Shown piece by piece: positions 17,485 through 26,389 of a DNA stretch of 64,000 nt; positions within the stretch are counted from its first letter, which is position 1, and each line of letters begins with the position of its first letter. The stretch is taken from assembly GCA_040901865.1 (NCBI GenBank), contig JBBDYD010000137.1:31361-95360 (forward strand), in the 5' to 3' direction. This DNA comes from JBBDYD01 sp040901865. Lineage in GTDB: Bacteria > Bacteroidota > Ignavibacteria > UBA10030. The translations under genes and the position numbers were made by a program. Under the pieces are notes generated by a model. That model did no database searches and was not told the origin of the DNA. It saw nothing but the letters and a program-made list of their open reading frames with translations.

Positions 17485-18407
17485 ACGATCAAATCGCTTC
17501 GCGCATAAAAGAGCAACCAGCGATGGGGCGATCTGCAATATTGGATTTTATCGAGTTGATGAAGCCGGAACTCACAGGATTGTCCGTTCTCACTGCCCTC
17601 TGCGGGTATTATCTTGGCGCTGTGACGGTTAACGGCGTGGACTTTTTCCTGACCGGCCTTGGAACCCTTTTGCTTGGAGGGGGAGCGGGAGCATTAAACC
17701 AGTATGCCGAGCGCTCGTTTGATCTGCTGATGAAGCGTACCGAGCGGAGACCTCTGCCCGCAGGACGATTGAACCCTGACCAGGTGCTGTTCTTTGGGAT
17801 ACTCACCAGCACCGTGGGATTGCTCATCTTGTTCCTTGGCTTGAACGTCCTGACGGGGGTCCTCGGCGTTGCAACATTTGTTCTCTACTTGTTTGTCTAC
17901 ACTCCTCTGAAACGAAAGACCTGGACCGCCACGCTCGTAGGTGCGATTCCTGGTGCTCTCCCACCCGTGATAGGATGGACAGCAGCCGGTGGATCTTTGG
18001 ACCTGTCAGCGGGTATCCTTTTTCTTATCCTCTTCCTCTGGCAGATTCCTCACTTTCTTTCTCTCGCGTGGATGTATCGCAAAGATTATGCTCGTGCGGG
18101 ATACAAAATGCTCACGGTCGTCGATGAGTCCGGTACAAGGGCGGCAATGCAGAGCCTTCTCTATTGTTCTGCCCTGATTCCCGCGGCGCTCGCTATGACT
18201 TTCGTTGGCACAACGGGAACGATGTATGGAATTGGATCCGTCCTCCTTGGTACTGCGTTCCTTCTGTTTGCTGTTCAGTTCCGAAAGTACACGCGCAAGT
18301 CATTGGGCGAACAGGTCCTCGTGAATCAGCATGCGCGTTTACTCTTCTTCGCTTCCCTGATGTACCTGCCAGCGCTCTTTTTTCTCATGACGGTCGATAA
18401 GGTGTGA
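17481..18407 (+). CDS. ctaB: Protohaem IX farnesyltransferase (haem O synthase)
   Basis: Membrane prenyltransferase that makes haem O, substrate of CtaA. The 308 residues have about nine helices. The prenyl-diphosphate motif appears as NQYAERSFDLLMKRTERRPL, and YTPLKRKTW and IPHFLSLAWMYRKDYARAGY are typical of the family. The gene overlaps ctaA by 4 nt (ATGA) and the ABC ATPase by 4 nt (GTGA), so translational coupling is likely. Confidence 0.96.
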   Translation: MNDQIASRIKEQPAMGRSAILDFIELMKPELTGLSVLTALCGYYLGAVTVNGVDFFLTGLGTLLLGGGAGALNQYAERSFDLLMKRTERRPLPAGRLNPDQVLFFGILTSTVGLLILFLGLNVLTGVLGVATFVLYLFVYTPLKRKTWTATLVGAIPGALPPVIGWTAAGGSLDLSAGILFLILFLWQIPHFLSLAWMYRKDYARAGYKMLTVVDESGTRAAMQSLLYCSALIPAALAMTFVGTTGTMYGIGSVLLGTAFLLFAVQFRKYTRKSLGEQVLVNQHARLLFFASLMYLPALFFLMTVDKV

Positions 18408-19414
18408 AGAAACAACGCCGCCATGTTCCACAACCTGCATCGAAGCATCGCACCGCGGTCCCGGATCGTCCTGTTGTCAACATCACAAATCTTTCATATT
18501 CCTACCCCGGGCAATCAGCCCTCACAGATGTCTCTATCTCCGTTTCCACGGGCGAACGTCTCGGTGTCCTCGGACCCAACGGGAGTGGCAAAAGTACGTT
18601 GTTCCGGATTCTTTCCACGCTCCTGCTGCCATCGGAGGGCGGCGTCGAGATCGATGGTATTGACATCTTACAATCTCCGGATGAGGGAAGACGACGCACG
18701 GGCATAGTGTTTCAATCCTCCGGCCTGGATCCCAAATTGACAGTTGCCGAAAACCTTTCCTTCCATGGCCACTTTTATGGACTTAGCGGAGTCACTTTGG
18801 CCAACCGCGTTCATCACCTCCTCCAATCTTTTGGACTTCTGGAACGGAAGGATCATAGGGTCGAAATTCTCTCGGGGGGGTTACAAAGGCGAGTCGAGCT
18901 TGCGCGTGGTTTACTCCATAAGCCTGCCGTCCTTGTACTCGACGAGCCGTCGACCGGGTTGGATCCGGCGGCTCGGCTGGACTTCTGGCAGTTCCTTTCC
19001 CAATCCATGAAAGAAGGAGGGATGACGGTTCTTCTTACGACTCATCTGCTCGACGAAGCCGAACGCTGCGACCGCGTTGCTATATTGGATCGCGGAAGGA
19101 TTGTCGTTTCCGGAACACCCGCAGAACTCAAAGCATCGCTCGGAGGCGACATTGTAGTCATCACCGCGTCAGACCCGCACCGCCTGGCAAAAAGAATCCG
19201 CAGGGAGCTACTCATAGACGGAACAGTGGTTGATCGGGAACTGCATCTCGAGACCAAAGATGGAGCCCGCCTCATTCCGAGACTCGTGAAGACTTTTTCA
19301 GCGTCAATGGAAGCCGTTACAATCAGAAAACCAGGCCTCCAGGATGTCTTTCTTCGCAAGACCGGACACCAACTCGGTGGAACCGAAAACGATGGAGAAG
19401 GGGGCCGGGGATGA
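18404..19414 (+). CDS. ABC-2 type transporter ATPase in the oxidase operon
   Basis: 336 residues. Walker A GPNGSGKSTLFRI, signature ILSGGLQRRVELARGL, Walker B VLVLDEPSTGLDP and the switch TTHLLDEAERCDR are all present; the last 100 residues form the usual regulatory tail of the DrrA/CcmA-like group. The start is GTG overlapping the ctaB stop. The first 25 residues are basic and Pro-rich. Together with the next gene it makes a two-protein exporter. Tight overlap with ctaB and a CtaM-like gene implies a role in oxidase or haem/copper biogenesis, but the cargo is unknown. Confidence 0.9.
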   Translation: MKKQRRHVPQPASKHRTAVPDRPVVNITNLSYSYPGQSALTDVSISVSTGERLGVLGPNGSGKSTLFRILSTLLLPSEGGVEIDGIDILQSPDEGRRRTGIVFQSSGLDPKLTVAENLSFHGHFYGLSGVTLANRVHHLLQSFGLLERKDHRVEILSGGLQRRVELARGLLHKPAVLVLDEPSTGLDPAARLDFWQFLSQSMKEGGMTVLLTTHLLDEAERCDRVAILDRGRIVVSGTPAELKASLGGDIVVITASDPHRLAKRIRRELLIDGTVVDRELHLETKDGARLIPRLVKTFSASMEAVTIRKPGLQDVFLRKTGHQLGGTENDGEGGRG

Positions 19415-20208
19415 ATGCTGCCTTGACGCTCGTGCGGCGTGAGGTGCTCCGATTTGGCCGACAGCGGAGCAGGATGATCGGGGTGATCGCATCACCCGTC
19501 CTGTTTTGGATTGTGATTGGCTCCGGCCTCAATAATTCGTTCCAGTATCCCGGTGGTCCACAGGACATGAGCTACCTCGAATATTTTTATCCCGGCACCC
19601 TGGTGCTTGTGGTTCTCTTCGCGGCGATTTTCTCGTCGATATCGATCATCGAGGACCGGAATCAGGGATTTCTTCAGGCGGTTCTTGTCGCTCCCATACC
19701 GCGTGTAAGCATTGTCCTCGGAAAAGTCCTCGGAATCACAGCATTGGCGGTCTTGCAGGCTGGTATATTTCTTCTTGCCGCACCTCTTATCGTTTCGGGA
19801 GCAACGGCCGGGTCTCTTCTCCTTACGTTCCTGGTTCTTATCCTCGTCGCTCTTGGGCTCTCAGCTCTTGGCTTCTTGATCGCATGGTCCATGGATTCCA
19901 CTCAAGGCTTTCATGCCATCATGAACCTCCTGCTTGTTCCCATGTGGTTGCTTTCCGGCGCCCTCTTCCCAGTGAGCGGCTCAGCACCTTGGGTCGCCGC
20001 GGTTATGAACTGGAATCCATTGATGTATGGTGTCTCCGCTACGCGAAAAGCTTTGTACGGCGTCATCCCTGGTGTTAGCACGGAGCTCCCTTCATTTGGT
20101 ACGTCGATCAGTGTCTTGGTTCTGTTTTGGATCCTCGTGGTTACATTGGCCGTCTTCAGAGTGCAGAAACGACAACGAAGCTCCAACCCCCGAAAGGCCG
20201 TATCATGA
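19411..20208 (+). CDS. ABC-2 type permease
   Basis: 265 residues with six predicted helices and the ABC2_membrane layout: a first helix (MIGVIASPVLFWIVIGSG), a loop with SYLEYFYPGTLVLVVLFAAI and the family-typical EDRNQGFLQAVLVAPIPR, and MDSTQGFHAIMNLLLVPMWLLSG before the final helices. Overlaps the ATPase gene and the CtaM-like gene by ATGA on either side, so it forms part of a four-gene coupled string with ctaB. Confidence 0.92.
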   Translation: MNAALTLVRREVLRFGRQRSRMIGVIASPVLFWIVIGSGLNNSFQYPGGPQDMSYLEYFYPGTLVLVVLFAAIFSSISIIEDRNQGFLQAVLVAPIPRVSIVLGKVLGITALAVLQAGIFLLAAPLIVSGATAGSLLLTFLVLILVALGLSALGFLIAWSMDSTQGFHAIMNLLLVPMWLLSGALFPVSGSAPWVAAVMNWNPLMYGVSATRKALYGVIPGVSTELPSFGTSISVLVLFWILVVTLAVFRVQKRQRSSNPRKAVS

Positions 20209-20645
20209 CACCGATGATATTTCCGGATGTGAACGCGTTGCTGAACTGCACGGCGTTTGTTCTCCTGTTATTCGGGCGTCGAATGATTGCAACCGGCCGC
20301 ATTCAGGCTCATCGACGATTCATGATCAGCACATTTGGCGTTTCATGCCTCTTTCTCATATCCTACCTCACGTACCACGCCCTGTATGGCTCACAATCTT
20401 TTTGGGGAACGGGGTGGATTCGGACGGCCTACCTTGTGATTCTCGGTACCCATTCGGTGTGTGCGGTGGTAATTGTGCCCATGGCGCTCATCACACTGCG
20501 TCGAGGATTAAAACGCCAGGATGTGATGCATAAGCGAATTGCCAGATGGACGTACCCGGTGTGGCTTTACGTGTCGGTGACGGGGGTTGTGATCTACTTG
20601 ATGCTGTATCAGCTCAGACCGGGGGGGGTTGACTCATTGACATGA
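20205..20645 (+). CDS. DUF420/CtaM-like oxidase assembly protein
   Basis: 146 residues, four membrane helices with conserved His in HRRFMISTF, TYHAL, GTHSVCA and HKRIARWTYPVWLYVSVTG. This matches the DUF420 family (YozB, CtaM); CtaM is known to be needed for haem-copper oxidase function in Staphylococcus aureus. The start is ATG overlapping the permease stop (ATGA); a longer open frame upstream lies inside the permease gene. Its last 32 bp overlap the 3' end of punA on the other strand. Confidence 0.88.
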   Translation: MTPMIFPDVNALLNCTAFVLLLFGRRMIATGRIQAHRRFMISTFGVSCLFLISYLTYHALYGSQSFWGTGWIRTAYLVILGTHSVCAVVIVPMALITLRRGLKRQDVMHKRIARWTYPVWLYVSVTGVVIYLMLYQLRPGGVDSLT

Positions 20646-21450
20646 TTGTCGAGCGCAGTAACCTGGAGAGACGCCCCCTCACCTTTGAAGCCGTCTCTGT
20701 GACTTCCTGATGAGAGAGTTTTGCCGCGCCTATTCCTGTTCCCATATTTGATATGAGTGACAAGCCTGCCGTCCGAATTCCGGATTGAGTCGCAATGGTT
20801 AGTTCGGGCACCGTGGACATTCCCACCGCATCCACCCCAGTTCGCGCAAGCATTTCGATCTCCGCCGCTGTTTCGTAGCTCGGACCCTTCAGCCAGCAGT
20901 AGGTACCTTCCCTGAGGGATATGCCTTGTGAACGGGCGTTTTGCTGAAAATATTCCCTGATCTTCGGGTCGAGGATTCCAAGGTGCGAGGGTTTCCCGCT
21001 CGGGTTGGATGGAAGGGGGAGGAATGTCAGGTTGAGGACACCAGTGATGAGCATCAGATCCCCCGGATGAAAATTCCTGTTAACTCCTCCTGCAGCGTTG
21101 GTGACTATCAGCGAAGTTATTCCGAGTTGTATTGCCAGCCTGACGGGGAAGAGGACCGGATCGAGGTCACCTGTTTCGTAGAAGTGGACTCGCCCTTGAA
21201 AGACCACCAGCGGAATGGAATCGAAGCCGTTTTCGCTGATCGTGCCGAAAACAACCCGTCCGGAGTGACCCTCGACGGTTGATTGAGGATAGAACGGAAT
21301 CTCTGATGCAGGGATTGGAATGGGGTTGCTCAACTCACCGGCAAATTCCCCCAAGCCAGAACCCAGAATGAGCCCAAGTGCTGGTTTGACAGGAAGGCGC
21401 TTCAGGACAGCTTGAGCAGCTCCTTGAAGACGGGTAGTCAGGTCAGGAAT
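20614..21450 (-). CDS. punA: Purine nucleoside phosphorylase, non-canonical start
   Basis: Splits purine nucleosides to base and ribose-1-phosphate. LILGSGLGEFAGEL (phosphate site), STVEGHSGRVVFG, VFQGRVHFYE, VTNAAGGVN, GPSYETAAEIEM and DAVGMSTVPE identify the trimeric PNP family. Homology extends about 25 residues before the only canonical in-frame start, a TTG at 21354 inside the phosphate-binding loop, so that start is impossible. The frame is open up to the nupC stop and contains no ATG, GTG or other TTG. An ATT at 21450 lies 5 nt after GGAGG and gives 278 residues, the usual length; a CTG three codons later is the alternative. Last gene of cdd-tdk-nupC-punA. Confidence 0.88.
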   Translation of the reverse strand: MPDLTTRLQGAAQAVLKRLPVKPALGLILGSGLGEFAGELSNPIPIPASEIPFYPQSTVEGHSGRVVFGTISENGFDSIPLVVFQGRVHFYETGDLDPVLFPVRLAIQLGITSLIVTNAAGGVNRNFHPGDLMLITGVLNLTFLPLPSNPSGKPSHLGILDPKIREYFQQNARSQGISLREGTYCWLKGPSYETAAEIEMLARTGVDAVGMSTVPELTIATQSGIRTAGLSLISNMGTGIGAAKLSHQEVTETASKVRGRLSRLLRSTIMSMSQPPPV

Positions 21451-21451
21451 A

Positions 21452-22810
21452 TCAGCCTCCGATCAGTATCCCCGCGATGGTCGCTGTAAGGAGCGTGGAG
21501 AGTGTTCCACCCAGGACCGCCCTTAGACCCAGGGCTGCCAGATCCTTGCGCCTATGGGGTGCCATGGGGCTCAAACCGCCTATCTGAATCGCAATCGAGG
21601 AGAAATTGGCGAATCCGCAAAGAGCAAATGTAGACATTGCAATTGCCTTCTCAGATACAAGCTTCCCCTCGGTAATCATCGTAGACATGTCCAGATAGGC
21701 AACAAATTCGTTTAGAACTACCTTTGTGCCAATGAGTGCTCCGAAGTTCAGTGCTTCAGCTGAAGGGACTCCAATAGCAAGAGCGAGGTATTGCAAAATA
21801 AGCCCCATGACGAGTTGCAGGTTCAACGGCTTTCCGTAGTGAGTCATCAAGACATCATTAAGCCCCAAGAACCCGCCAACCCATTCAAGAAGAAAATTGA
21901 ACAATGCAATTAATGCTATGAATGCCAATAACATGGCGCCAACGTTTAAGGCCAATTGGAGGCCATCCGCCGCACCACTGGCAGCGGCCTCGATGACATT
22001 TGATGCGTTCTTTTCAACCTTAACTTTGACCGTCCCTTTCGTCTCAGGCTCCTCAGTCTCCGGATAAATGATCTTAGATATGAGAAGGGCGGCGGGAGCA
22101 GCCATAATGCTGGCTCCGAGAAGCTGTGCCGCGAAACGAACCTGTGCCTCGTTGATCCCGATGTTGTGCGCCTGAGAAAAGGCATATCCGAGCATTTGTA
22201 CGTATGCTGCAAGGACTCCGCCTGCAATCGTCGCCATTCCACCAGTCATAATCGTCAGGAGTTCGGATTTGGTCATGCCGGCTATGTATGGCCGGATCAT
22301 GAGGGGCGCTTCTGTTTGGCCGACAAAGATGTTCGCAGTATTCGACAATGACTCCGCTCCGCTGGTTCCCATCACCCTTGCCATAACCCAGGCCATCCCC
22401 TGAACGATCTTCTGCATAACTCCGAGATAGTACATCACAGACATTAAACAAGAAAAGAAGATAATCGTTGGAAGTACTTGAAATGCAAAGAAAAATCCGA
22501 TTGAGCTTGGGTTACCCGGACTAATGGCAAGAGTCCCGAAAATGAACTTCGCTCCTTCAGTCGTGAATCCAAGGATCACTACGAAGGCCTCCGCAATAGT
22601 TCCGAATGCTGCCTTCGGCCATCCAAGTGGGCCAAACACCTCTCCAAGTTCCGTTCCCTTGATGACGAGGATACCAAAAACTGCCTGTAAGGCCAGCCCT
22701 GTTCCTACAAGGCGCCAGTTCACTCTTCTGCGGTTGTTTGAAAACGACCAGGCAATCCCAAGGAGCACGGCGATTCCGAGAAGACCTTGAAGGAAGGAAA
22801 GGAGGGTCAT
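21452..22810 (-). CDS. nupC: Concentrative nucleoside transporter, NupC/CNT family
   Basis: Cation-coupled nucleoside importer of the inner membrane; 452 residues, about ten helices. Family motifs: VFGPLGWPKAAFGT, GQTEAPLMIRPYI (nucleoside-binding loop), MTGGMATIAGGVLAAYV and NEFVAYLDMS, with CGFANFSSIAIQIGG near the end. A roughly 30-residue insertion with ETEEPETKGTVKVKVEKNAS sits mid-protein and resembles that of Bacteroidota homologues. It lies 20 bp after tdk, and its GGCTGA end supplies the Shine-Dalgarno of punA. Confidence 0.94.
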   Translation of the reverse strand: MTLLSFLQGLLGIAVLLGIAWSFSNNRRRVNWRLVGTGLALQAVFGILVIKGTELGEVFGPLGWPKAAFGTIAEAFVVILGFTTEGAKFIFGTLAISPGNPSSIGFFFAFQVLPTIIFFSCLMSVMYYLGVMQKIVQGMAWVMARVMGTSGAESLSNTANIFVGQTEAPLMIRPYIAGMTKSELLTIMTGGMATIAGGVLAAYVQMLGYAFSQAHNIGINEAQVRFAAQLLGASIMAAPAALLISKIIYPETEEPETKGTVKVKVEKNASNVIEAAASGAADGLQLALNVGAMLLAFIALIALFNFLLEWVGGFLGLNDVLMTHYGKPLNLQLVMGLILQYLALAIGVPSAEALNFGALIGTKVVLNEFVAYLDMSTMITEGKLVSEKAIAMSTFALCGFANFSSIAIQIGGLSPMAPHRRKDLAALGLRAVLGGTLSTLLTATIAGILIGG

Positions 22811-22830
22811 GGGCAGTCCTTTGGAAGTGC

Positions 22831-23406
22831 TTAATCGAGGGGTGGTTCAAAGCAATTGCGACACCGGGCTTCGTAGATATCCTTGGCGCCGATGAGAACA
22901 CGGTCTTGCTGCTGTGTCTTCCGCTGCGTCCGATCCGCTGGATTTCCACACACAACGCAAATTGCGAGGGTCTTGGTTATATATTCTGCTACAGCAAGTA
23001 GTTGTGGAATCGGTTCGAAGGGTTTTCCACGATAGTCCTGATCGAGCCCCGCAACTATGACCCGTCTGCCTTCGTTAGCGAGTTTCTCGCAAACTTCGAC
23101 CAGATTGGCTTTGAAGAACTGTGCTTCGTCGACCCCGATTACCTGAGCATCACGTACCAAGGGGGGGATCTCATCCGCGCTATCTACAGGGTGTGAGGTG
23201 ATCGATTGTTCGCTATGAGAAACTATATGCTCCGCGCTGAATCTCGTATCAATCCGCGGCTTGAAGATTGCAACGTGCTGTTTGGCGATCTGGGCTCTCC
23301 GGAGTCTCCGAATGAGCTCTTCGGTCTTTCCGCTGAACATGCAGCCGCAAATGACTTCGATCCATCCGGTGTTTCTTGGGACAATATGTTGAGCCGATGT
23401 ATCCAT
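22831..23406 (-). CDS. tdk: Thymidine kinase (type II)
   Basis: Phosphorylates thymidine with ATP in salvage. 191 residues: Walker A-like GCMFSGKTEELIRRL at about residue 21, DEAQFF (Walker B), a lasso segment and a structural zinc site made by CVVCG and CRNC near residues 145-185. The ATG overlaps the cdd stop by one base (TAATG), so the two are coupled. Confidence 0.96.
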   Translation of the reverse strand: MDTSAQHIVPRNTGWIEVICGCMFSGKTEELIRRLRRAQIAKQHVAIFKPRIDTRFSAEHIVSHSEQSITSHPVDSADEIPPLVRDAQVIGVDEAQFFKANLVEVCEKLANEGRRVIVAGLDQDYRGKPFEPIPQLLAVAEYITKTLAICVVCGNPADRTQRKTQQQDRVLIGAKDIYEARCRNCFEPPLD

Positions 23407-23816
23407 TATTTTCTTTTTACTGATCGGGCTAACATCTTGGAATCAAAGGCGATTGGCAGGAGGGACTTGAGTTTTAGCACCTTGGTTCTGGAGGATGACG
23501 AAAGCACGACATCGATATTGCCCGCAAGGTCCCACAGCACTTGTCTGCAGGCCCCGCAGGGCGGAGTCATTTCATTTCCGCTGGAGACAATTGCGATAGC
23601 CCGGAATTCGTTGTCCCCTTCGGAGATGGCTTTGAAGAGCGCCGTCCGTTCAGCGCAGATCGTTAGACTGTAGCTGCTGCTCTCCACGTTACAGCCCCGG
23701 TAGATTTTTCCAGAAGTCGTTAGAAGTGCTGCTCCAACCTTGAATCGGGAGTAGGGAGCATGGGCGTTCAATTGTGCTGCTTTTGCCGAACGGACGAGTG
23801 GATGGTAATTTGGCAT
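23406..23816 (-). CDS. cdd: Cytidine deaminase
   Basis: Deaminates (deoxy)cytidine to (deoxy)uridine. 136 residues, the homotetrameric size. Zinc and catalytic residues are in CAERTALF (Cys, with catalytic Glu) and PPCGACRQVL (two Cys); NVESSSYSLTIC is the substrate-binding strand. It is the first gene of the salvage operon, 72 bp after the radical SAM gene on the same strand, so it may share that transcript. Confidence 0.95.
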   Translation of the reverse strand: MPNYHPLVRSAKAAQLNAHAPYSRFKVGAALLTTSGKIYRGCNVESSSYSLTICAERTALFKAISEGDNEFRAIAIVSSGNEMTPPCGACRQVLWDLAGNIDVVLSSSSRTKVLKLKSLLPIAFDSKMLARSVKRK

Positions 23817-23888
23817 GGGGCTCCCGGGGGTGCTTCAATGGCGGAAAAATATAGGGAACAATGGAGCGAAATGCAACGAAACGAGTTT

Positions 23889-24920
23889 CTAAAACGCGTC
23901 CAGCAATGCATTGAAAGGGTGGATCTTCAGCGTGCAAACACACTGATGGCACTCCTTCAGCCGATACGCCCGTACATCGGTTCTTGTTTCCCTGATCTCC
24001 GGTGTGTTAAGCAGATCCGGGAGCGGCCGCGATCTTACGTTCCCGAACGAGGGAAGGAAATAGCAAGGCAAAACATCTCCCGTTGAACTGATTACCAACG
24101 AAACAGACGGTGCGTTGCACTCGTTGCGTGGAAACGGAGAAATTCCCTGATGGGCTTCGAAATACTCAACCAGATGGATCATTTTTCCGGGAGTCTCAGC
24201 AATGAAATGGGTGAGAAATTCGGATTTCCGCTTTTGGAGCAAATCCTTCACCGATTCCCTGAATACCGCGCACTCTTCAGGATCCAAAAGGATGTCCACC
24301 GAAGGTGCAACAGGCCCGACTCGATCTCTGTGAAATGCATCTGATTGGACGTCCGCTGCGAGGAAGGAAAGCCTGTCGATTCCAAGCCCCTTCGCGAAAA
24401 CGACCATCTCGTCCAGCTTTCTGAAATTCCGTCGTTGAACGACAAACCGGACGGAAAGAGATGGTTTGTTGGTGTTTCCGACCATCGCCTCAATACCCCT
24501 TACAATCTGATCAAAGCATTCTAATCCGCGTATCGAATTATGAGTCATGGCATCCGGCCCGTCAAGGGAGATGATGACCTCTTCGAAAAAGGGGAGGATT
24601 TCCTTCGCTCGTTTTTCAAGCAATAGCCCGTTGGTCAGAAGTGTTTGCCGGACACCGGTTCGCTCAGCAATTCTGCAGATTTCCAGAAAGTCTTTTCGCA
24701 TGAGAGGTTCCCCACCGGAATAAACAACGCGACGCAGGCCCATTTGCTGGAGATGCTTGAAAAGCTCCTTGTATTCATCAACAGTCATCTCGCTCGGAAG
24801 GGGATCGCGATATGAACAGGTCATGCAGCGAAGGTTGCAGCCGGCGGTCACGTAGAGAATGACGATCGGAAGAGAATGCGCCCGGGTGCCAACAGTATTC
24901 AGAAAGGCCCGATAGTTCAT
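23889..24920 (-). CDS. Radical SAM protein with SPASM-like C-terminus
   Basis: 343 residues. The AdoMet-binding cluster is CNLRCMTC (Cys28, 32, 35), followed by SGGEPLMRKDF. The C-terminal part carries further Cys (NECNAPSV, GDVLPCYF and ECHQCVC), as in SPASM/twitch domains that bind auxiliary clusters and modify peptides or proteins. No precursor peptide gene was recognised nearby. It lies 65 bp after the arylsulfotransferase gene in the same direction and closes the modification cluster. Confidence 0.88.
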   Translation of the reverse strand: MNYRAFLNTVGTRAHSLPIVILYVTAGCNLRCMTCSYRDPLPSEMTVDEYKELFKHLQQMGLRRVVYSGGEPLMRKDFLEICRIAERTGVRQTLLTNGLLLEKRAKEILPFFEEVIISLDGPDAMTHNSIRGLECFDQIVRGIEAMVGNTNKPSLSVRFVVQRRNFRKLDEMVVFAKGLGIDRLSFLAADVQSDAFHRDRVGPVAPSVDILLDPEECAVFRESVKDLLQKRKSEFLTHFIAETPGKMIHLVEYFEAHQGISPFPRNECNAPSVSLVISSTGDVLPCYFLPSFGNVRSRPLPDLLNTPEIRETRTDVRAYRLKECHQCVCTLKIHPFNALLDAF

Positions 24921-24985
24921 TAAAGGCTTGTTTGTTTGTCCTTTGAGTCGAGGATGTCAGTCATTGAGCGGACAGGGCGCTGTTT

Positions 24986-26383
24986 CTAATAGAGTGATGA
25001 GATCTTGAAGGACCTGTAAATGAACTGAACGGGCTCAGCAACAGAAGCTTCCCATCGTTTTCGCCCGAAAGGGTCGACCTCCACCAATCGCGGAACTCTG
25101 CCGTACGTAATAAACGTATGGCCACCTGGTAATCTCTGAGCGAACCCCAGTGCAGAAGAGTACAAAGGGGGTGTAGCACGGTATTCCCATACGAGAGTTG
25201 CCCGCTTCAGCTGCTCATCGAGGTGATATTCCACGGCCCTGCTTTCCTGTGGGGATCGTCTGTTGCCGTTGTCAAAAAGGATAATATTCCTGTTCTCCAG
25301 GCGACGGATCCCATGCTGGTGCGAAAAGCCGTTGAAGGGATCGCCAACGAATTCAAACTCATTATTCTCCCCGCCAAGTCGCCAAACAATATTCCCCGAA
25401 TTCGCATCGATTTGTGTTACCTCTTCGGTGTGTCGGAACGAAGCGAGGAGATTTCCGTCAACATCGATCTCGAGGGCATTGCCGTGCCAGGGATTGACAT
25501 TCTGACCAAGGAGTGAAATGTTGTCTGCGGCATCGGTCACACTGAAGTGATCGAACGTGTTCCAATACAGAGGGACTGATTCCGGCCTGTAGTATTCTAC
25601 CACAATCCCTTTTACAATCGCATTTGCGAGCCCCCCAAACTCCGACAGATCCATTTCGCGATATTCGATTCCGAACAAAACATGGGCATCTCCGTCGATC
25701 CGCAATTCATGAACATCGGTTTCCCGGTTTTCCCTTGCTTGATATGAGCGAACAATGGTCCCCAAAATATCCGCCTCATAAAATTGCGTTGCGTAACCGG
25801 GACGGGCAACACAGGCGGTGTAGTTTCCATTCGGCTGTTTTTGAAAATCAATCACGGATCCTTCGAATCTTCGATACCAGAGTACATCGCCCACACTGTT
25901 AAAAATGACCCCATACGCATGAGCACCGGCACCTGTAAATCCGGCCATGACGTATCCCGGCGCCGGATTGTCGGATTCATGGATCACAAGTCGTGGCATA
26001 TCGCTCGGAAGAGATCCCGTCGTAAAGGTGACGGAATCGCCGCTTCTTTCATGACCGTGTTGCGAGATTGCCACGGGCTTTGCCCAGTACGTTTTTTCCG
26101 GCTCCAATCCAAGGAGCGGAATTCGTACCGCCTTGTTACCCACGGTCCTCAAGGGCGTGCGGAAATTCATGGACGTATCCGTCCCGTATTCAATTCTGAC
26201 TGAGACCGCGTTATTGGTTCTGATCCTGCCAACTGCGCTGAGAATGTTCTCCGGGTTTCCCGATATGTTGAATTCCGTGATTTCCGGCGCGTCGATGGGA
26301 TTTGAAATCTGAATACCGGTATCGCAACCGAGCAGAATGAAAACGGAAACACCGGGGATAATAAACGCTCGAACGGTTGCCAC
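24986..26383 (-). CDS. Arylsulfotransferase (ASST)-family lipoprotein
   Basis: 465 residues. A lipobox ILLGC (Cys20) predicts a periplasm-facing lipoprotein. Residues about 35-110 resemble a fibronectin III domain; the rest is a beta-propeller of the arylsulfotransferase type, with NPWHGNALEIDVDGNLL, HTEEVTQID, IVWRLGG and FSHQHGIRRLENRNIILFDNG. ASST enzymes move sulfate from phenolic sulfate esters to acceptors without PAPS; some relatives are of unknown activity. GTG start, 6 nt after the preceding stop, with GAGG upstream. Within the cluster it could sulfate the product outside the membrane. Confidence 0.82.
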   Translation of the reverse strand: MATVRAFIIPGVSVFILLGCDTGIQISNPIDAPEITEFNISGNPENILSAVGRIRTNNAVSVRIEYGTDTSMNFRTPLRTVGNKAVRIPLLGLEPEKTYWAKPVAISQHGHERSGDSVTFTTGSLPSDMPRLVIHESDNPAPGYVMAGFTGAGAHAYGVIFNSVGDVLWYRRFEGSVIDFQKQPNGNYTACVARPGYATQFYEADILGTIVRSYQARENRETDVHELRIDGDAHVLFGIEYREMDLSEFGGLANAIVKGIVVEYYRPESVPLYWNTFDHFSVTDAADNISLLGQNVNPWHGNALEIDVDGNLLASFRHTEEVTQIDANSGNIVWRLGGENNEFEFVGDPFNGFSHQHGIRRLENRNIILFDNGNRRSPQESRAVEYHLDEQLKRATLVWEYRATPPLYSSALGFAQRLPGGHTFITYGRVPRLVEVDPFGRKRWEASVAEPVQFIYRSFKISSLY

Positions 26384-26389
26384 GGTCGT

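Noticed and set aside
21354..21356. TTG as start of punA
   Set aside because: It lies inside the conserved GSGLG phosphate loop, so the protein would lack its active site.
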